Shown one piece after another: positions 10,101 to 22,339 of a stretch of DNA of 64,000 nt. Source of the stretch: Certhia americana (taxonomy: Eukaryota > Chordata > Aves > Passeriformes > Certhiidae); contig JAGMWU010000041.1 of NCBI GenBank assembly GCA_018697195.1, positions 114,754 to 178,753 of the forward strand, in the 5' to 3' direction. The position numbers were made by a program, and so were the translations under genes. Numbering within the stretch: position 1 is the first letter of the stretch; each line of letters starts with the position of its first letter. The notes under the pieces were generated by a model. It did not search any database. It saw only the letters and a list, made by a program, of their open reading frames with translations, and was not told the DNA's origin.

Positions 10101-13100
10101 GCCAGCATTTGGCCTGGACTGGTTTCTGCAGGCTGATGGCAGCCAGTGAGGCACTGCTTTCCCTGGGCAAGCTCTGCTCCATTTCCCCTGTTTGCGTGGG
10201 CACTTTGCACCACAACAAAGGAAAGAAAGGCCTTTTGAAAGGGAGGAGAACATAGTTCTAAAACCACAAGAATTGGCCTAGGGGAAGGTGTAATACCTGA
10301 AATTACTTGAACTTGAGTCAATAAAAAAGAGTTTAAAGTAATTTCTCACTGTATAGCTTTACTATACCACCATTAGGAGGACTTTCCAATTAAAGTCAGG
10401 ATTCATTTGCAAGCCATGTTCCATAAGTGATGCTAGGATTAAAAATGCTTTCAGAATCAAACCTCATCTGCATTTGAGGGTTTTATCTTTCCGCTCTCCT
10501 TTATTTCTTCGTGCTGTATCTGAGCTCCAAATCCTGAGCCTGGGCAGTGCCCAGCACGCCTCCAGAGGCAGCGCTGAAGGGAAGCAGATTTCTGCCAGCT
10601 GGAGGTCAGGTCTCTTTCAGGAGGAGAGAACTGTCATGGACTGACACTGCTGCATGGACAGGACCACAGCTTCAGAGTTCCCTTGCCAGCGCTGCCCAAG
10701 TGTTCCACTGTGGCTCACAGATCACTTAACCTTCTTTCTTCCTGTGTGTCTTTTAGTGCCACAACAGATGGAAAACCACTCACTCCTGTGGCACCCACAG
10801 GTAAAGAACTGGGAAAGGCCTATCCAAAGCAACACAAGGACTACCAGAGTCATCCCAGAAAAGTCCTGCAACAGCAAGAAGAGCTGCCACAGAAATCACA
10901 GGCTGAACATCCCTTGACTCAAATACAGAGAAACAAATTAGAGCAATTAAGTCCACGGGAGACAAGGGGGCTAAAGTGGAACTAGGCACTCTGTGAAAGA
11001 TGTACATCCTTACTGCACTCCTCATGGATTTCAAGCCTGGGATCTCTTTTCAGCTTTGCCACAGGCACTCCTTTTTCTGAGTGATCCAAACTGAACAATG
11101 ATGCTCTCAGATAATTTAGCAAGATTAACAGGAAACAAATTCGCCAAAACCCCCAGCCCAAACAACCAACCATCCGACCTAGTTGTGAAGTCTGGCGCAT
11201 GAGAGATTTCAGGGCAGCCTGGGATGGAGCCTTCTAAGAGTTGCCACACGTGGCTGAAGCTCTGGTTCCATCCCCTCCGAGAACTGAGCTACAGAAAGAG
11301 AAACTTGCTTTTAACAGGTATGAGGATGTTTCTTTTGATTAATTAGTCTTAGCTGGGTTTTGTTGCCTGTTGGTAACAGGGCCGCCGCTGCCACATGTGA
11401 CACCACTGTTCTTTGACTAGAACAGGGATGAGTTTTAACAAATCCTACGAGCTTTTGGTCTCACCACAGAACACTCCAGGGTCTCAAAAATTTGTCTGCT
11501 GCATTACTGTAGATTTGGGAAAGGTCTTCCTCATGTGCTGCAGAAGAAGCAGAAGCCCCTGCAGAGGAAAAGCAAGAACTGAAAGGTGTCACAGCTACAT
11601 CTGAGAGCTGTGTTTCAGAAGAATTACTCTCCTGAAAATATCAGACTAAATTGCAAAGTTAAACTGCAAATGAAACCACTGAAGATTTGCTTCAAGACCT
11701 TTTGCTGTAGATGGAAAAGACACAAGACGATTCTTGGGGAACTTCTGCTCCTAGGAGACAAAAAGCTGAGTCCTGAAGGGGCTGGCAGAGGAAATGGTAA
11801 AATGTGAAGGAGTAACAGCACCATCATGTATTAAATTAACTGGTGTATCCCATTAAGAACAAGGGGAAGCCCATGGGAGACTGAAATACGGAGCCAAGGA
11901 GTGCAACAGTCAAAGCAGAGGATCTAGAGACAAAGTACTCAAAAGTGGAATACTGCTGGATGTGCCATTTCCATTGCAGACCTTGTCAGGCAGTTGGGCC
12001 CAAGGAAGAAGTCAGGAAAAGCCTTTCCACTGCACCCACTGCCCTGAGGAACATCAAATATAAGGGCTTTCTAGAAACAGATTTCACTGACATCAATAAC
12101 CGCACAAAATAAGATGCTGCTGCCAGTGGCAAGAGAAAGACAGCAGCTAACTGGTTAAACCTTTTGAATAAATACTTATTGAAGTGTCAAAAATATTTAA
12201 AACCAATTTATTGCTTTGGCACTTGATCTGTGGAAGTATTGGAGGAGGAGGAAAGGGATTAGCAAGCAGTGTGTTTATAGGACTGCTGCCACTCAACATC
12301 AAGTGAGAGTACAAATATAATCAGAAGGACCACAGAGATGGGGTTTCAACCAACATTCTAGGTTTAGAACAACAAATGGCTTTAATCAGATATGCGTAAC
12401 AGAACAAATATTGCTCTGCTGGGATCATTAACAACCTCTCCTTTTGTGGGGGGACTGCAGTGAATATTATATCCTCCCCTCTTTTGGTGGGCTTAATTCT
12501 GTGACTGTCGCCGACACGAGACTTCACACAGCAAACCACATTAGAAAGGCAAGAGAGCTCTTCAGTGAGAGTAGCAGCTGAAGTGCTGGCTCTCAGTCCT
12601 CCAAACCCCAGGTAATTATTGCTCTAAAGCCTCTCCTGCGGGCAGAAACACTTGCAGGGCGGCAACCTAAGATACCAATGCCACTGGTTCTTCCTTGTGT
12701 TTGAGCTCTGTACAGAGCTGCCTTCTAAAATACATTGTTGCTTTTGAAGAAGCAAGCAAGCCTACCACCCAGCTTTCTCCTCCCTAGGACAGGAAGGACT
12801 TGAGGCAAGTCCCTGAGACTCACAAGACAGCTCAGTTTTACTGATAGATGCTTGTCTAAGAAAAAGCCACTGGGTCAGTGCACTGCTGTAATGAAAAATA
12901 AGAGACTGTCAAATGGGGCTACTGTGGGTGGCATGACAGCTGTCCCACATGCAGCAAGGTTTTGGGGTGCATTAGGTAAGGGAAGGACATCCCAGCAATG
13001 GTCATCTTTGGGTTCTGCCCCTTCCATTTAGCCCCCGTGGAGCTCACACACACAAAAACCAGGAGAGGGAAGGGAGAGGATGCAGTACCAAGACAGCAAC

Positions 13101-14102
13101 TTCTCATTCTTCTATGACATGGCTCTTTTGAGATGCTGGCATGTTACACACATCCCTCTCCCTTAGGGGACATGTTTTTACATTTTCACCCATCTACCTG
13201 TGCATGTCAGTGTGTAATCACAGAGAGATGTAAGTGCCCCTTCCAAAGATGCCAAGATGAAGCACTTATGACACTCAAGTCATGCTTCACCTGAACTCAT
13301 CTGCCACTGCCTCTCATTGTCAGTACTATCAACACTTGTCACCAGGAGAATGCTGCAGACAGCCCGAAGGATCCCCAAGCCATGTCACGGCTCCGTCACA
13401 CACAGTGCCCGGCCCCAACAGAAGCTACACATGCAGAACACCATTAATGGGGAACTCTGGACAAGACAGGCTAATTCCTCCACCTCCCTTGTACTGCACT
13501 CAGCCATCGTGATGACAGTGGTGCTCGAAGCAGAGCAGAAGCAGTAAGGCAATAATTAAAGTACAGGACATAATGTAAAACAGGACAATCCCCTCAGGAA
13601 GCGATACTTCTCTAATTCTCTCATTTCTTCCCTGCACCGGTACTGCCCCAGCGATGCTCTGACGCCGCCGCTCAGGGAGCACGGGGCTGCCCCGTGGCCG
13701 AGCGCTCCCCACCGGGAGCCGAGCCCTGTCCCGACGGGGTGCCCCCACTTTCCCCGGCCACGGTGCACACTCACCTGCCCGCAGCGGGCGGAAGCCGCGC
13801 ACCGTGTTACCCCGGCGGAGCCAGGGCCCGAGTGGCGTCGGCGGGTCCTGGCCGCCGCGGTACTGCTCGTAGAGCCGCAGCATGTGCTCCGCCACTCTGT
13901 CCGCCGTCGGTGGCCGCCCGGGCCGTCGCTGTCCCGGCCCGTCGTCACCTGCTGCCGCCCGGGCGCGGCCGCTCCGCACGGCCCCCGGTGCAGCCCGGCG
14001 CCGCAGCCCGACCCGGCGCGGCCGCAGCGCGTCCCCCAGAGCCAGGCACAGGCAGCCCCATCCCAGGCACAGGCACAACATCCAGCGGGCCGACGCCGCC
14101 AT
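3920..14102 (-). CDS. BMP3: BMP3, bone morphogenetic protein 3 (complete, 3 coding exons joined)
   Basis: The joined coding parts 14102-13775, 6904-5997 and 4111-3920 give 475 residues and end in TAA. BMP3 is a secreted TGF-beta superfamily ligand known to antagonise osteogenic BMP signalling through activin type II receptors and to act in skeletal and craniofacial development. Visible order: signal peptide (about 1-23, Leu/Cys-rich core), prodomain (24-365), basic sites RQRR (289-292) and KKARRK (360-365), then mature ligand 366-475. The mature part has seven cysteines at 373, 402, 406, 439, 440, 472 and 474; 439 is the position that normally links the dimer. Six N-glycosylation sequons lie at 121, 149, 191, 249, 344 and 466. 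The motifs [14 protein letters not shown] and [17 protein letters not shown] separate BMP3 from its paralogue GDF10, which reads NSLGVLFLDENRNVVLK there. No frameshift or internal stop is seen. Splice junctions are inferred from sequence, not from transcripts. Confidence 0.97.
4112..5996 (-). other. BMP3: BMP3 intron 2
   Basis: A phase 0 GT-AG intron of 1885 bp. It is AT-rich, with no long repeat or recognisable second gene. Plus-strand reading frames inside it (for example 4544-4816 and 5351-5536) resemble nothing I know. If the intron is retained, exon 2 reads 13 more residues to a stop at 5957-5955. Confidence 0.93.
5997..6904 (-). CDS. BMP3: BMP3 coding exon 2 (most of prodomain, processing sites, first half of cystine knot)
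   Basis: This exon encodes residues 110-412. The acceptor is TTTCTTTTTCTAG|GGAGCC at 6905/6904, and the donor CCAAAG|GTAAGG at 5997/5996 is phase 0. The junction codon is G from exon 1 plus GG, giving Gly110, so the prodomain runs [20 protein letters not shown] without a gap. Landmarks: [13 protein letters not shown] (118-130), CSHHRHRK (156-163), [20 protein letters not shown] (241-260, strongly BMP3-like), RQRR (289-292), [12 protein letters not shown] (297-308), KKARRK (360-365), [15 protein letters not shown] (373-387) and the start of the finger region, YYCSGEC (400-406). It holds knot cysteines 373, 402 and 406, and two prodomain cysteines at 150 and 156. Confidence 0.97.
6905..13774 (-). 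other. BMP3: BMP3 intron 1
   Basis: A phase 1 GT-AG intron of 6870 bp between the CpG-rich first exon and exon 2. I see no coding exon or recognisable transposon copy in it. A 13-base A run lies at 10011-10023. A long first intron in a developmental ligand gene is a usual place for enhancers, but nothing in the sequence alone singles one out. Confidence 0.92.
13775..14102 (-). CDS. BMP3: BMP3 coding exon 1 (signal peptide and start of prodomain)
   Basis: This exon encodes residues 1-109 plus the first base of codon 110. The ATG at 14102-14100 lies in a strong context (GGG before, G after). It is the first ATG in any frame after the pyrimidine tract further upstream; the open frame continues upstream only through a GTG codon at 14183. 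The signal peptide is [10 protein letters not shown] followed by a hydrophobic [13 protein letters not shown] stretch, probably cut near residues 23-24. An Arg/Gly/Ala-rich low-complexity stretch (about 28-65) follows. Then comes the family-conserved [11 protein letters not shown] helix (71-81) and [10 protein letters not shown] (96-105), matching the human SEHMLRLYDRY and REGNTVRSFR segments. The donor is GCAG|GTGAGT at 13775/13774, phase 1. The arginine-rich stretch is the poorly conserved part and reflects the local CpG-rich composition. Confidence 0.93.
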
Positions 14103-14199
14103 CCCGCCCCTCCGTCCCGGCGGCGCCGCCCGGGACCCCTCGGCGCGGCCGGGCGCGCTCGGGACTGCGCGGAAAGCGCGCACGGGACGTGCTCCTTCT

Positions 14200-14276
14200 G
14201 GAGAAGGAAAAAAGAGGGCGAAGACAAAAAAAAGGGAAAACGAAAAAGACGAAAAAAAAGCGGGGCGGAGGAAAGC
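14200..14276 (-). promoter_or_regulatory. Purine/pyrimidine mirror-biased tract upstream of the BMP3 start
   Basis: 71 of 77 plus-strand bases are purines. On the coding strand this is a long pyrimidine tract ending TTTTTTCCTTCTCCAG, with the AG at 14199-14198. It lies about 100 bp upstream of the ATG inside the CpG island. It has the form of a strong 3' splice acceptor, which would make 14197 the first base of the coding exon and imply an upstream non-coding exon. It may instead be a triplex-prone promoter element. Confidence 0.5.
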
Positions 14277-14630
14277 CCAGGGCCCGGAACGCCCTCCCTT
14301 CCCGGCAGGGAGCGAGGGGTTTTATTCCCAGCCGTGCAGGTTGTTGTCGGGGGAGAGGCGGCGGTGCTGCTCGCTGCCGGCACTGTTGGCCGCTCCCGCT
14401 GCGCGGCCGGTGCAGCCCCGCGCCGTGCAGAGACCGGGGGAAGCGCGGCGATCGCTCCGGCGGGGGAGAAGTGCGGGGAACAGCCACCCCAGGGGAGCGC
14501 AGCGACGGGACGGAGGGAGGGGATGCTCTGGAAACTCCATCCCTCTGGGCGGACGGCGATCGAGGCGGAGGACGGTCCCCTGCCCGCCTCCACCCAGCCC
14601 CTCCCAAAGGCTGTACAATAACGCGATCGC

Positions 14631-14705
14631 ATAAAACAAAACACAAAAAAACCCACCACCACCACCACCCACCCAATAAAAAAGAAAAAAAAGAAAGAAA
14701 AAAAA
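14631..14705. repeat. A-rich and (CCA)n low-complexity tract
   Basis: A run of A/C-rich sequence, about five CCA/ACC units, then A-rich sequence with scattered G. On the BMP3 strand it gives GGTGGTGGTGGTGGTGGG, a possible two-quartet G-quadruplex at the outer edge of the promoter island. Confidence 0.85.
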
Positions 14706-14710
14706 TGAAA

Positions 14711-17700
14711 TCACGAGTGGCAGCACACTCAGCCTTCTCCCCTGGAACGTCTCAAGGCTTGGCTGGGAGAGGAGCACAGTCCCCCGCGGGTAGGAGGAAG
14801 CGATGCTCACCGGATGGTGCAGGGGTTCTGCCTGCCTCTCCGCAGTACCAGCCACGCACAGTGACCCTCGGCTTCCTCCAAGCCCGCCGGGACTGGCAGA
14901 GGTGCCCTCAGCAGCCTGGAGACCGTGGGAAGAGACGTGCATCCAGAGAAATCCTGCACGGGAGGACTCCTCCACCACGACAGGGGTGCAGCAAGGTGCT
15001 CCTTGCTCGGCTGAGACGATTCCATGTGCCTCCCGCGTTTGCTGTCTTTCAGCACCGAAAGGACAGAAATGTCTCGCCCGCCCTTGTCAGTGCCACATTC
15101 CAGCCTCACACGCCAGCCCAGCACACAGGACAGCGTCCCTTCCAAAATCTGCCTTGCAGCCGAAGGACGCCTCCTCTGTACATCGGGCAAGGAACACACG
15201 GCAGGCTCGCTGCAGTTCATAAGCGTGCTGCTTCCCAAGATCAGTTTGGTTTCTAACCTGAAGAAGGGAGATAATAAGATTGGCCTACAGACCAGCACAC
15301 GGAGCTTAGCATACAGCATTTTTGGCACAGGGCATTTGGATTTTCCACGGGCTACAGCAAGTGTATCATTATCCAGCCCTAAATAGAACAGTGTGACACG
15401 TTATGTACTGCCTCTCAAATTACACTGAAATTAGGATGGGTAGCAAGGACTGTTATAAACCCATCTGTAACTACAAGAGGCGAGTGCCCAGCGGCAGGTA
15501 GGGAGGAAAAGTGAAGACTCTCAACAGCAGAGTAATGATTTTTATATGCTCCTACATTTGAACCCATGTCAGTGACTCATCTTCAAACAGTGCTGCCATA
15601 TGCATCTCCAGATACTATCAGTAGACGTGGAAGCACACACCACATCACTATAGATACAGGTAGTGCCATTACCTCTACTTTTTTCTAGGTAAGAAATGCA
15701 CATTAGTGGACTATAAAAGCTAACAATAAAAGTAAACATAATTAAGAAGTTCATAATTAAAACATTAAGGTATGATTGCTTTTTCTGGACACAAGTAAGA
15801 AAGCCAATGTGGTCCCGTGCAGAAAGAAAATTATTTAAACTGATGGCTAAAAAATTCAGCACAAGCAGCAGTGTCTGGCTTATATCCATGGCAGAACTGT
15901 CAATCCCAAAACAGAATCTTTATGCAATTGGATATTACCATTTCAGTTTCAGTCGTGTTTTTTGCTACTGTTGAAAGAAGCAACATAAAGAAAATCCCCA
16001 AGCAACAACACACCACAAGTCCTTAAACAGAAACTGGCATAACAGAATCCTGTCCTGTACCTACAGCACCAAACAATTTGCTGAAAGATGTTATCTTTTG
16101 CAAATTTCCAAAATGTTCTCTGAGCAGCTCCCTGACTCTTGAGATCAGACCACTGTAAATTGAGAATTACCTAAGTTTAAAAAAGATAAAATGAACCCTC
16201 AGAGGTACTGTGTATCTGTAACACCATTCTAAAGCACAAGAACTACTTTTAGTTCTATGTGGAAGATCAAGCACCCTGTGGCTGAGCTTTTATTTAAAAT
16301 CTTGCTATCAGAAAGCCCTGTTTAGGCAAAATTAAATCCAAATTCGGTTCCCAGAACCTCACCCCAGCACTTGAATGCAGCTAAGTATCTAAAATAGGAA
16401 GTTAGTCCTATACAATCTTGTTACAGCCAGCAAGGAGAGAGAAAGAGGACACTGGGTATGAAACAGAAAGGAAAAGGTTACTTCTCAGGGCATTAGGAGC
16501 CTTCTCTGAATCCCGCTTTTGAAACAGCCACCACCATTCTCTGAGCATGCTACACAGGCACACGTAGCATTTCAAAAATCCCTCGCTTCATGGACTGTCC
16601 CTGGGACATATCAGGACACTCATTACACAGAGTTCTGCAGCTTGCAAAGTTTAAAAACACCCCCTGCTCCATGAGATTTTTAAATGCCAGAGCCTTGCGT
16701 GTGCACCATTCAAGCCCAACCAGAGCAGGCTGGGAGCTCCTCTCCACAGCCGACAAACTCTCACACCTGACCTGTAAGGGAACAGCCCTTCTGCACTTCT
16801 CTGCTGTTCCTTTCCTGCTTCTTCCACAGGAGTGCTGCAAACCAGTTATCCAGGCATATCCTACCCTCCAGCTACAGCCAGAACAACTCCAGGCCCCTAT
16901 TGGGCCTGAGCAGCTCCATCCTGATCCCCACAGTCTCCAGCCTGAGTAGCAACTTGGCCTTTTGATTCCTTAGCCCTGGGCAGACAGCAGGCTGCTATCC
17001 AAATTAAGTTTATTTAAATAGTGAGCAAGTCCTGTGTCATTGTCAGGGCCAGCTTCACCACCCTCTGGCAGTCCCTTCAGAAATGCTATTTAAAACCTCC
17101 ACCAAAACTTCAAGGTTTTCACTTTTTCAGAGCTTGCCACAAGAGTGTACAATCCAGTAACTTTGCAGTTATTTGTCCCCTTCACACAAGCACTCAGAAG
17201 TCCCAGGGAACAGGAAACCACAAATGCTCCTTCTGGAGGAAATGAAATAATTACATATTTGCATAACAAAGTGATATTAGCAAAATCTGTTCAGCATGTG
17301 AAGGCTAACCCCACACTCGTGCTGCTATTTGCCTGGCTCTCAGCCGTTGCAGAGTTCACTCAGCACAGCAACCTCTGCTGCTGTGGCTCCCACATCCAGC
17401 TCTCCTGGCTGTCATCTGCAGAATTTCCCACTGCAGCTCCACCTCGGCTGCCTCACACCAGCCTTGTGCACATCTGTTTGGCTGTCTCAGATGGGCTTCT
17501 GTATGCTCAGCTATGGCAGGGCTCCTGACACTGAGTTTTTGGGTCAGTGATACCAGCTCTGCCCCAGCGGTGTGTTCCCAACCCCACAAGGCCACCCCAC
17601 TCTTAGCAGACCCCCAACACGTGCATAAGGCGCACTGTCCCACTTCCAGGGACCTTGCCTCTTCTCCCTGGGGTCCATCTGCTGTGCAGGACCACTGTAC

Positions 17701-20700
17701 CCTGGTCTGTATCACTTCCTTGGATCCCTCACACACACGCTGCTCCAGGTACACCAGGTACAAATGAGAACGCTGAGCAGCACGCCATCCAGCAGTGCTT
17801 GGAACCACGCTCTGAGCATTGCTGGATCCATGGACCTCAGCGCCCCACGCTGCCTCTCCCATTATTGGAAACATGGGGGCACGTGTTCCTTGGAATGTTC
17901 CTGCTCATGGCTCCGGAGCTGTACAAAGAGAACAGCCCCTCACGAGGCAGGCCGAGGTGGGAAGCCCAGAGCAAACCCCCTTGTGCTTAGCCATTCCCTG
18001 CATCCCCTGTGCCGGATTTTCGAGGCTTGCCAGCTGGGCTGGGTGTTTGCTCAGGTGGCCAGCAGCAGCCTTCCCCCTGGAGGGGCCTTCCAGCAGAATT
18101 TCTTCTCTCAGGCCCTGGGATCACACGCTCCTCTCACCACAGAGAACTTCTGCTGCAGGACCCGTAACAACTGTGCCCGGAGGCGAGCTGAAATAAAACA
18201 CGCCTTGAGCGAACAACAGCCAAACAACAAGAACGATGTTCCCCTTCCGTGCAAAGCCGTGTTCTGTACACACAGCTCATCTGCATGGCCGCAGTCCGTT
18301 CAGCACCTGTGTTTGTGTTTTCCTTGCGGTGGGAACTGTGGCTTGGCCTGCACTGCTTGTCCCTGCCTGCCTCGCAGAGAACTGCCCAAAGGTTTTAGTC
18401 AGCCGTAATCTGATTTCTGTGTGTGGGGAAACAGAGTTAAGGGTACAGTTTCCCCAGCTGCCTCTTTCACAGATGGCCAAAAGGAGAACAACTAATAGCC
18501 AAACATTTTGTACTAAATAATAAAAACTCTGCTGTGAATGAGCTGGTGGCTCAGCAGAATGAAACTCTACAGCACCAGTCTGCTGCTACTTTCTGGCTTC
18601 ACTCTATGATCCAAAACAAGCACCACAACAACAGATTCCAATGTTGTTGCAAGACCAAAGATCCAGATGCCACGTAAAAAGAACAAAATTATGACTTTGG
18701 TAGGGTGTTGAAGAAATAGAAAAGAACTGAAAACAAATACAGGCTAATACAACCTGCAGACCTTAACTGATATTCACTGTTCAGATGTGCTGGAAAAGAC
18801 CTACAGCTCTCCCCACCGGTACAAAATCTAGATTTCCAGGGATCCATGTGCCCATCACTGCCCAAAATCAATTCCCTTACAGCAGCGTGCAAACCCTGTA
18901 CCTGCAGTAAATGTCACAATCGATGACAATACCAGAATCTCCTTTCAGCAAAAAACTTAGACACTTCCACGCACCTTATGTTTAGAGCGAGAAGTAGTTT
19001 GGGCCTGAACAGTTTGAATTTGTTTCTACTAAAAAGCCACAGAGCCTAAGAATATACACAGGAAGCTTTCATGTGGTCATCAGTCCTTGGAATACTTCTC
19101 TCTTGATTACCATGTGGTTTGCATGTCCACTTCACTTGTATCTGACCAGGGCTGAACAGTGACAAGATCTTGGAACAACACCCAGTGACGTATCAGGGAA
19201 AGGGAGTGTAAGGCCACCAAGGTACTTTTTTATGCTCCGTCCTGTTTGTCTCAGAAAATCAACCTTTTCTTTAGAATGCAGGCCAGACCACAGAAGGGTT
19301 TGGGGACAGATTTCCATTCAGGGCAGAGACCAGAGCTTCTTAAAGTTAATGTTGGCAAAGGATTATAGCACATCACTTGGGAGCTTCCATTTTGTGGTAA
19401 CGCACCCAGGGGTCCTTGACTTCAGATGCCAGAAGGGGGACAGCACCAGGAGAGCAGCTCGCATGCAAGCACAGGTGAGCAAGGAAGCAGATGGGTTGCC
19501 TGAGCAGTCAGAAATCCTGTGAATCACTCCTCACTACCATTCCTTCATTGCAGATATCACAGTTCACATTTTGTCTCCAGTGACGTACATTCTTTGCCCA
19601 AGTCAGCAATGATCAGTCAGATTTAAGGCTTTCAGGTGCTGTGCCAAGGTGACCTGGAGAAGCATCACAGCCTGTTTTTATTGGTTTTACTCTGCTTTTA
19701 TCAAATGTGGTGTCCTTCCACATCTGTGCAGAAGCAAACTGAGCATGACTGCCACTACACTAACCGGTGTCAAAGAAGCATCTTTGACATGACCAGAAAA
19801 GAGCGTCCTATAAGACACAGATGACTTTTATAAAAATACTTCCTTTTTACTAATGAAATCTAGGGATGAGCAGTGAAATGATAAATCACAAGACAGTTCC
19901 ATACAAAGGAAAATTAACTGACATCACATGGGAGAAAAGATCAATAATCCAAAATAAGGGCATAGCAATATTGAATAAGAACTTTTTACTGAAATCTGTT
20001 TTGTATGGATCAAATTACTTGCAGATCTCTGCTGAAGCACAGGAGATGAATAGATTCAGTTCAGGGTACTGAAGAATTTTTCAACCAAATGTTTATTCCA
20101 AGACCCTGATTGCTCAGACCTCACCAAAGATGTGGGAAATGCAGTTTCATATCCATTCTTTGCTGGATCTTTAATTACTGACATAGCTTAGACAGCAGAG
20201 CTTAGAAAATGCAGCCACAAAAGCCAATAATCACAGACCCACCCTGAGCTCATCAGGGGCTGTTCCCTGCCTCTTCCTGCTCCTCCCTCTCCTTAGAATT
20301 TTAAACATGCCAGGTCTTCTCCAAATCACAGTTTTGGAAGCTTTAGGGGAAGTTTTTACGGAGAGTTGAAGCAGACACCACCACGCCCCCCATCAGTTCT
20401 GGTTCCTGCAAGTTAACCACCAAGAAACAGCCTCTGTCCTCCTGGCACAGGCACAGGGTCTCTCTCGTGGAAGCCGAGGCTGTGCCCTGCCAAGCGTTAG
20501 GCACCAACTCTGCTCGTGGCAAGAGGTGGCTCTCCAGAGAAACCCTCACCTTGTCTGCCACAACATCACCTGTCCCTGAAGCAGCTGGCACCATGACTAA
20601 CAGTGGCACTGACCTAGCATACAACTGGCAGCTGAAGAAAGTACTAGTTTTGCCATTCAAGGATGTGACCCCACGGCCTGGAGACTCCCTTCGAACGAGC

Positions 20701-21990
20701 GAATGCGTGAGGAAGTACTGCAAACACCTTGCCTTTGTTTTCGGGAAATCAGCATGAGGAGAAGGAGCTACCGTGTTTAGGTCCCACTGCCTTCTGTGCC
20801 TGTCTGTGCATCATGATGCTGTCTTCATGTGTAAGGAGCACTGAGTCATCCCTGGTTCCCAAACTGCACACAGAAGCTTCCCAAACCCAAATCACATTCC
20901 AGACAAGCTCTTGGCCAATTTCTGTTTTCTGAGATATTTTTTCCTTCCGTTCTGTTCCCTCTAGAGACAGTACAGGGAAGGTAAGATAGCATTTTCCCTG
21001 AGTCACAACTCTTTCTCCCCTAAGATTTTAGTCATTTGTAGTTTCCTTTTCCCTATTGCAAATATATACGGTCAGCTTCTCCAAAGGTGTAAAAACCCAT
21101 CTTTGCTCAGAAGAGATTTGATCTTTCTTATGAGATTGAAGTTGAAATTGTAAAAAAAGATAGAAATTAAAAAGGAAAAGTAATATTTTCTGTATTTAAA
21201 GACAAGCCAGATGTGGAACCATCTCCAAATTAAACTTTTACAGAGTTGGGAGCAATGGATTTTACTTCCCACACATGCAAATGCCAAGTATGAATGTACT
21301 CTCTACTTCCTACCTATGCCTCTATCCAACATCCATCTTGCTCCCCTCTGCTTTGGATTCCTAGGGATTATCTCCCTGGACTCCTGCATGGCAACTCCTC
21401 ACATCAGCACAGTGGCCTGGTTTGCCAACCAAAAGATGTGAAGACTGTGACACAAATCCTGGATGCTGAATGAGGAACAGCAATGTGCGTGATCAGGAGA
21501 CTAAGGGATGACCCACAGAGCCTTAAATACTGAAAGGAACTATAGTGCAGGTACTGAAAATCTTCAAAAATCTGGGCACATACCGTGAGTGCAGATATCA
21601 GGTCTCATACACGGGGACCACCGCTATGCAAGGAAAAGACAGAGTCACAGATAAATGTTGAGAAGGTATTTTTCCCCAAATGGCTCCAGCCACAGGCTGG
21701 AAGCAATAGCAGCCTTCCCTGTCTTTGGTATCAGGAGGCTCCCCAGTTTCACCCCTTTGCCATTCATTTCCCCAGGCTCTCAACAGAGACTAGCCTGGTA
21801 CTATCAGGATCTTGGTCAGCCAAACCAGAACTCAGGTGCAACTAAAGGGTGAAGCTGTTTTATAAACATTAAGTATGATGCCAAACGAGGAAAAAAACAC
21901 ATCTATTTTTTATGAACTATAAAACAAAGTGCTGCCCTGCTCACACTGCTGTTGCTCTTGTCTAAGAGAACCTGTGCAATTTATAAACCA
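14711..21990. other. Intergenic region immediately upstream of BMP3
   Basis: No exon or named repeat recognised. 14780-15010 is still moderately CpG-rich, a shoulder of the promoter island. 15560-16320 is AT-rich with several TAATTA/ATTA-type motifs (for example 15720-15770). 17330-18420 is a GC-rich patch giving long but unrecognised open frames on both strands. The rest is unremarkable mixed-composition sequence. Confidence 0.6.
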
Positions 21991-22060
21991 CAGTAAAGTC
22001 CATTAAAAGCTGGGATGTTGAAAACAGGCATTTTTTTCTCAACCCTGAATTCTTTCACAC

Positions 22061-22079
22061 TGCAATATTATATATTGCA
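22061..22079. repeat. Perfect inverted repeat, 8-bp arms, 3-bp centre
   Basis: TGCAATAT at 22061-22068 and its exact complement ATATTGCA at 22072-22079 flank TAT. AT-rich short palindrome. Confidence 0.9.
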
Positions 22080-22316
22080 ATATGAGCAATATGGTAATCC
22101 CTGCGAATTAGAGGCTGAGTCTGGATAATCCTCTCCAGGACTGGAGAGTTCTCAGTTTGGAAACTCAGGATGTTTTTCCCTTTTCCAGGAACGAAGTTCA
22201 GACTTAAGTCATAGTCTATATCCATAGCATCTGATGAGCAGCACTGAGCCAAGGACTTGTAGACATTCAACACTACTGCCTTCCCTTGAAGCAGCCAGGA
22301 CAGCTGGACAGCAGCA

Positions 22317-22339
22317 CATCACACCAAGCTGGTGTGATG
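22317..22339. repeat. Perfect inverted repeat, 10-bp arms, 3-bp centre
   Basis: CATCACACCA at 22317-22326 and TGGTGTGATG at 22330-22339 flank AGC. The arms are exact. CACACC/GGTGTG half sites resemble T-box or KLF-type contacts, but this is only a resemblance. Confidence 0.9.

Larger units (their letters stand above)
13630..14610 (-). promoter_or_regulatory. BMP3: BMP3 promoter and first-exon CpG island
   Basis: CpG is dense through the first coding exon and about 500 bp upstream, with many GC boxes, including AGGGGCGGG immediately before the ATG. No convincing TATA box stands at a usual distance, so this looks like a CpG-island promoter with dispersed starts. The exact transcription start cannot be set from sequence. 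The island is interrupted at 14200-14276 by a purine-rich tract (described separately). Confidence 0.85.

Noticed and set aside
14100..14183. Upstream in-frame extension of BMP3 to 14183
   Set aside because: The codon at 14183-14181 is GTG, not ATG, and the added residues are Arg/Ala/Pro-rich with no signal sequence. The ATG at 14102 begins a proper signal peptide.
13694..15256. 520-codon open frame on the plus strand across the BMP3 promoter and exon 1
   Set aside because: It is antisense to a well-supported exon and lies in CpG-rich sequence poor in stop codons. The product is Arg/Pro/Ala low complexity with a Lys-rich stretch from the purine tract. No domain is recognisable.
17764..18408. 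214-codon plus-strand frame
   Set aside because: GC-rich patch with overlapping open frames in other registers, no recognisable motif, and Ser/Cys-rich random-looking composition.
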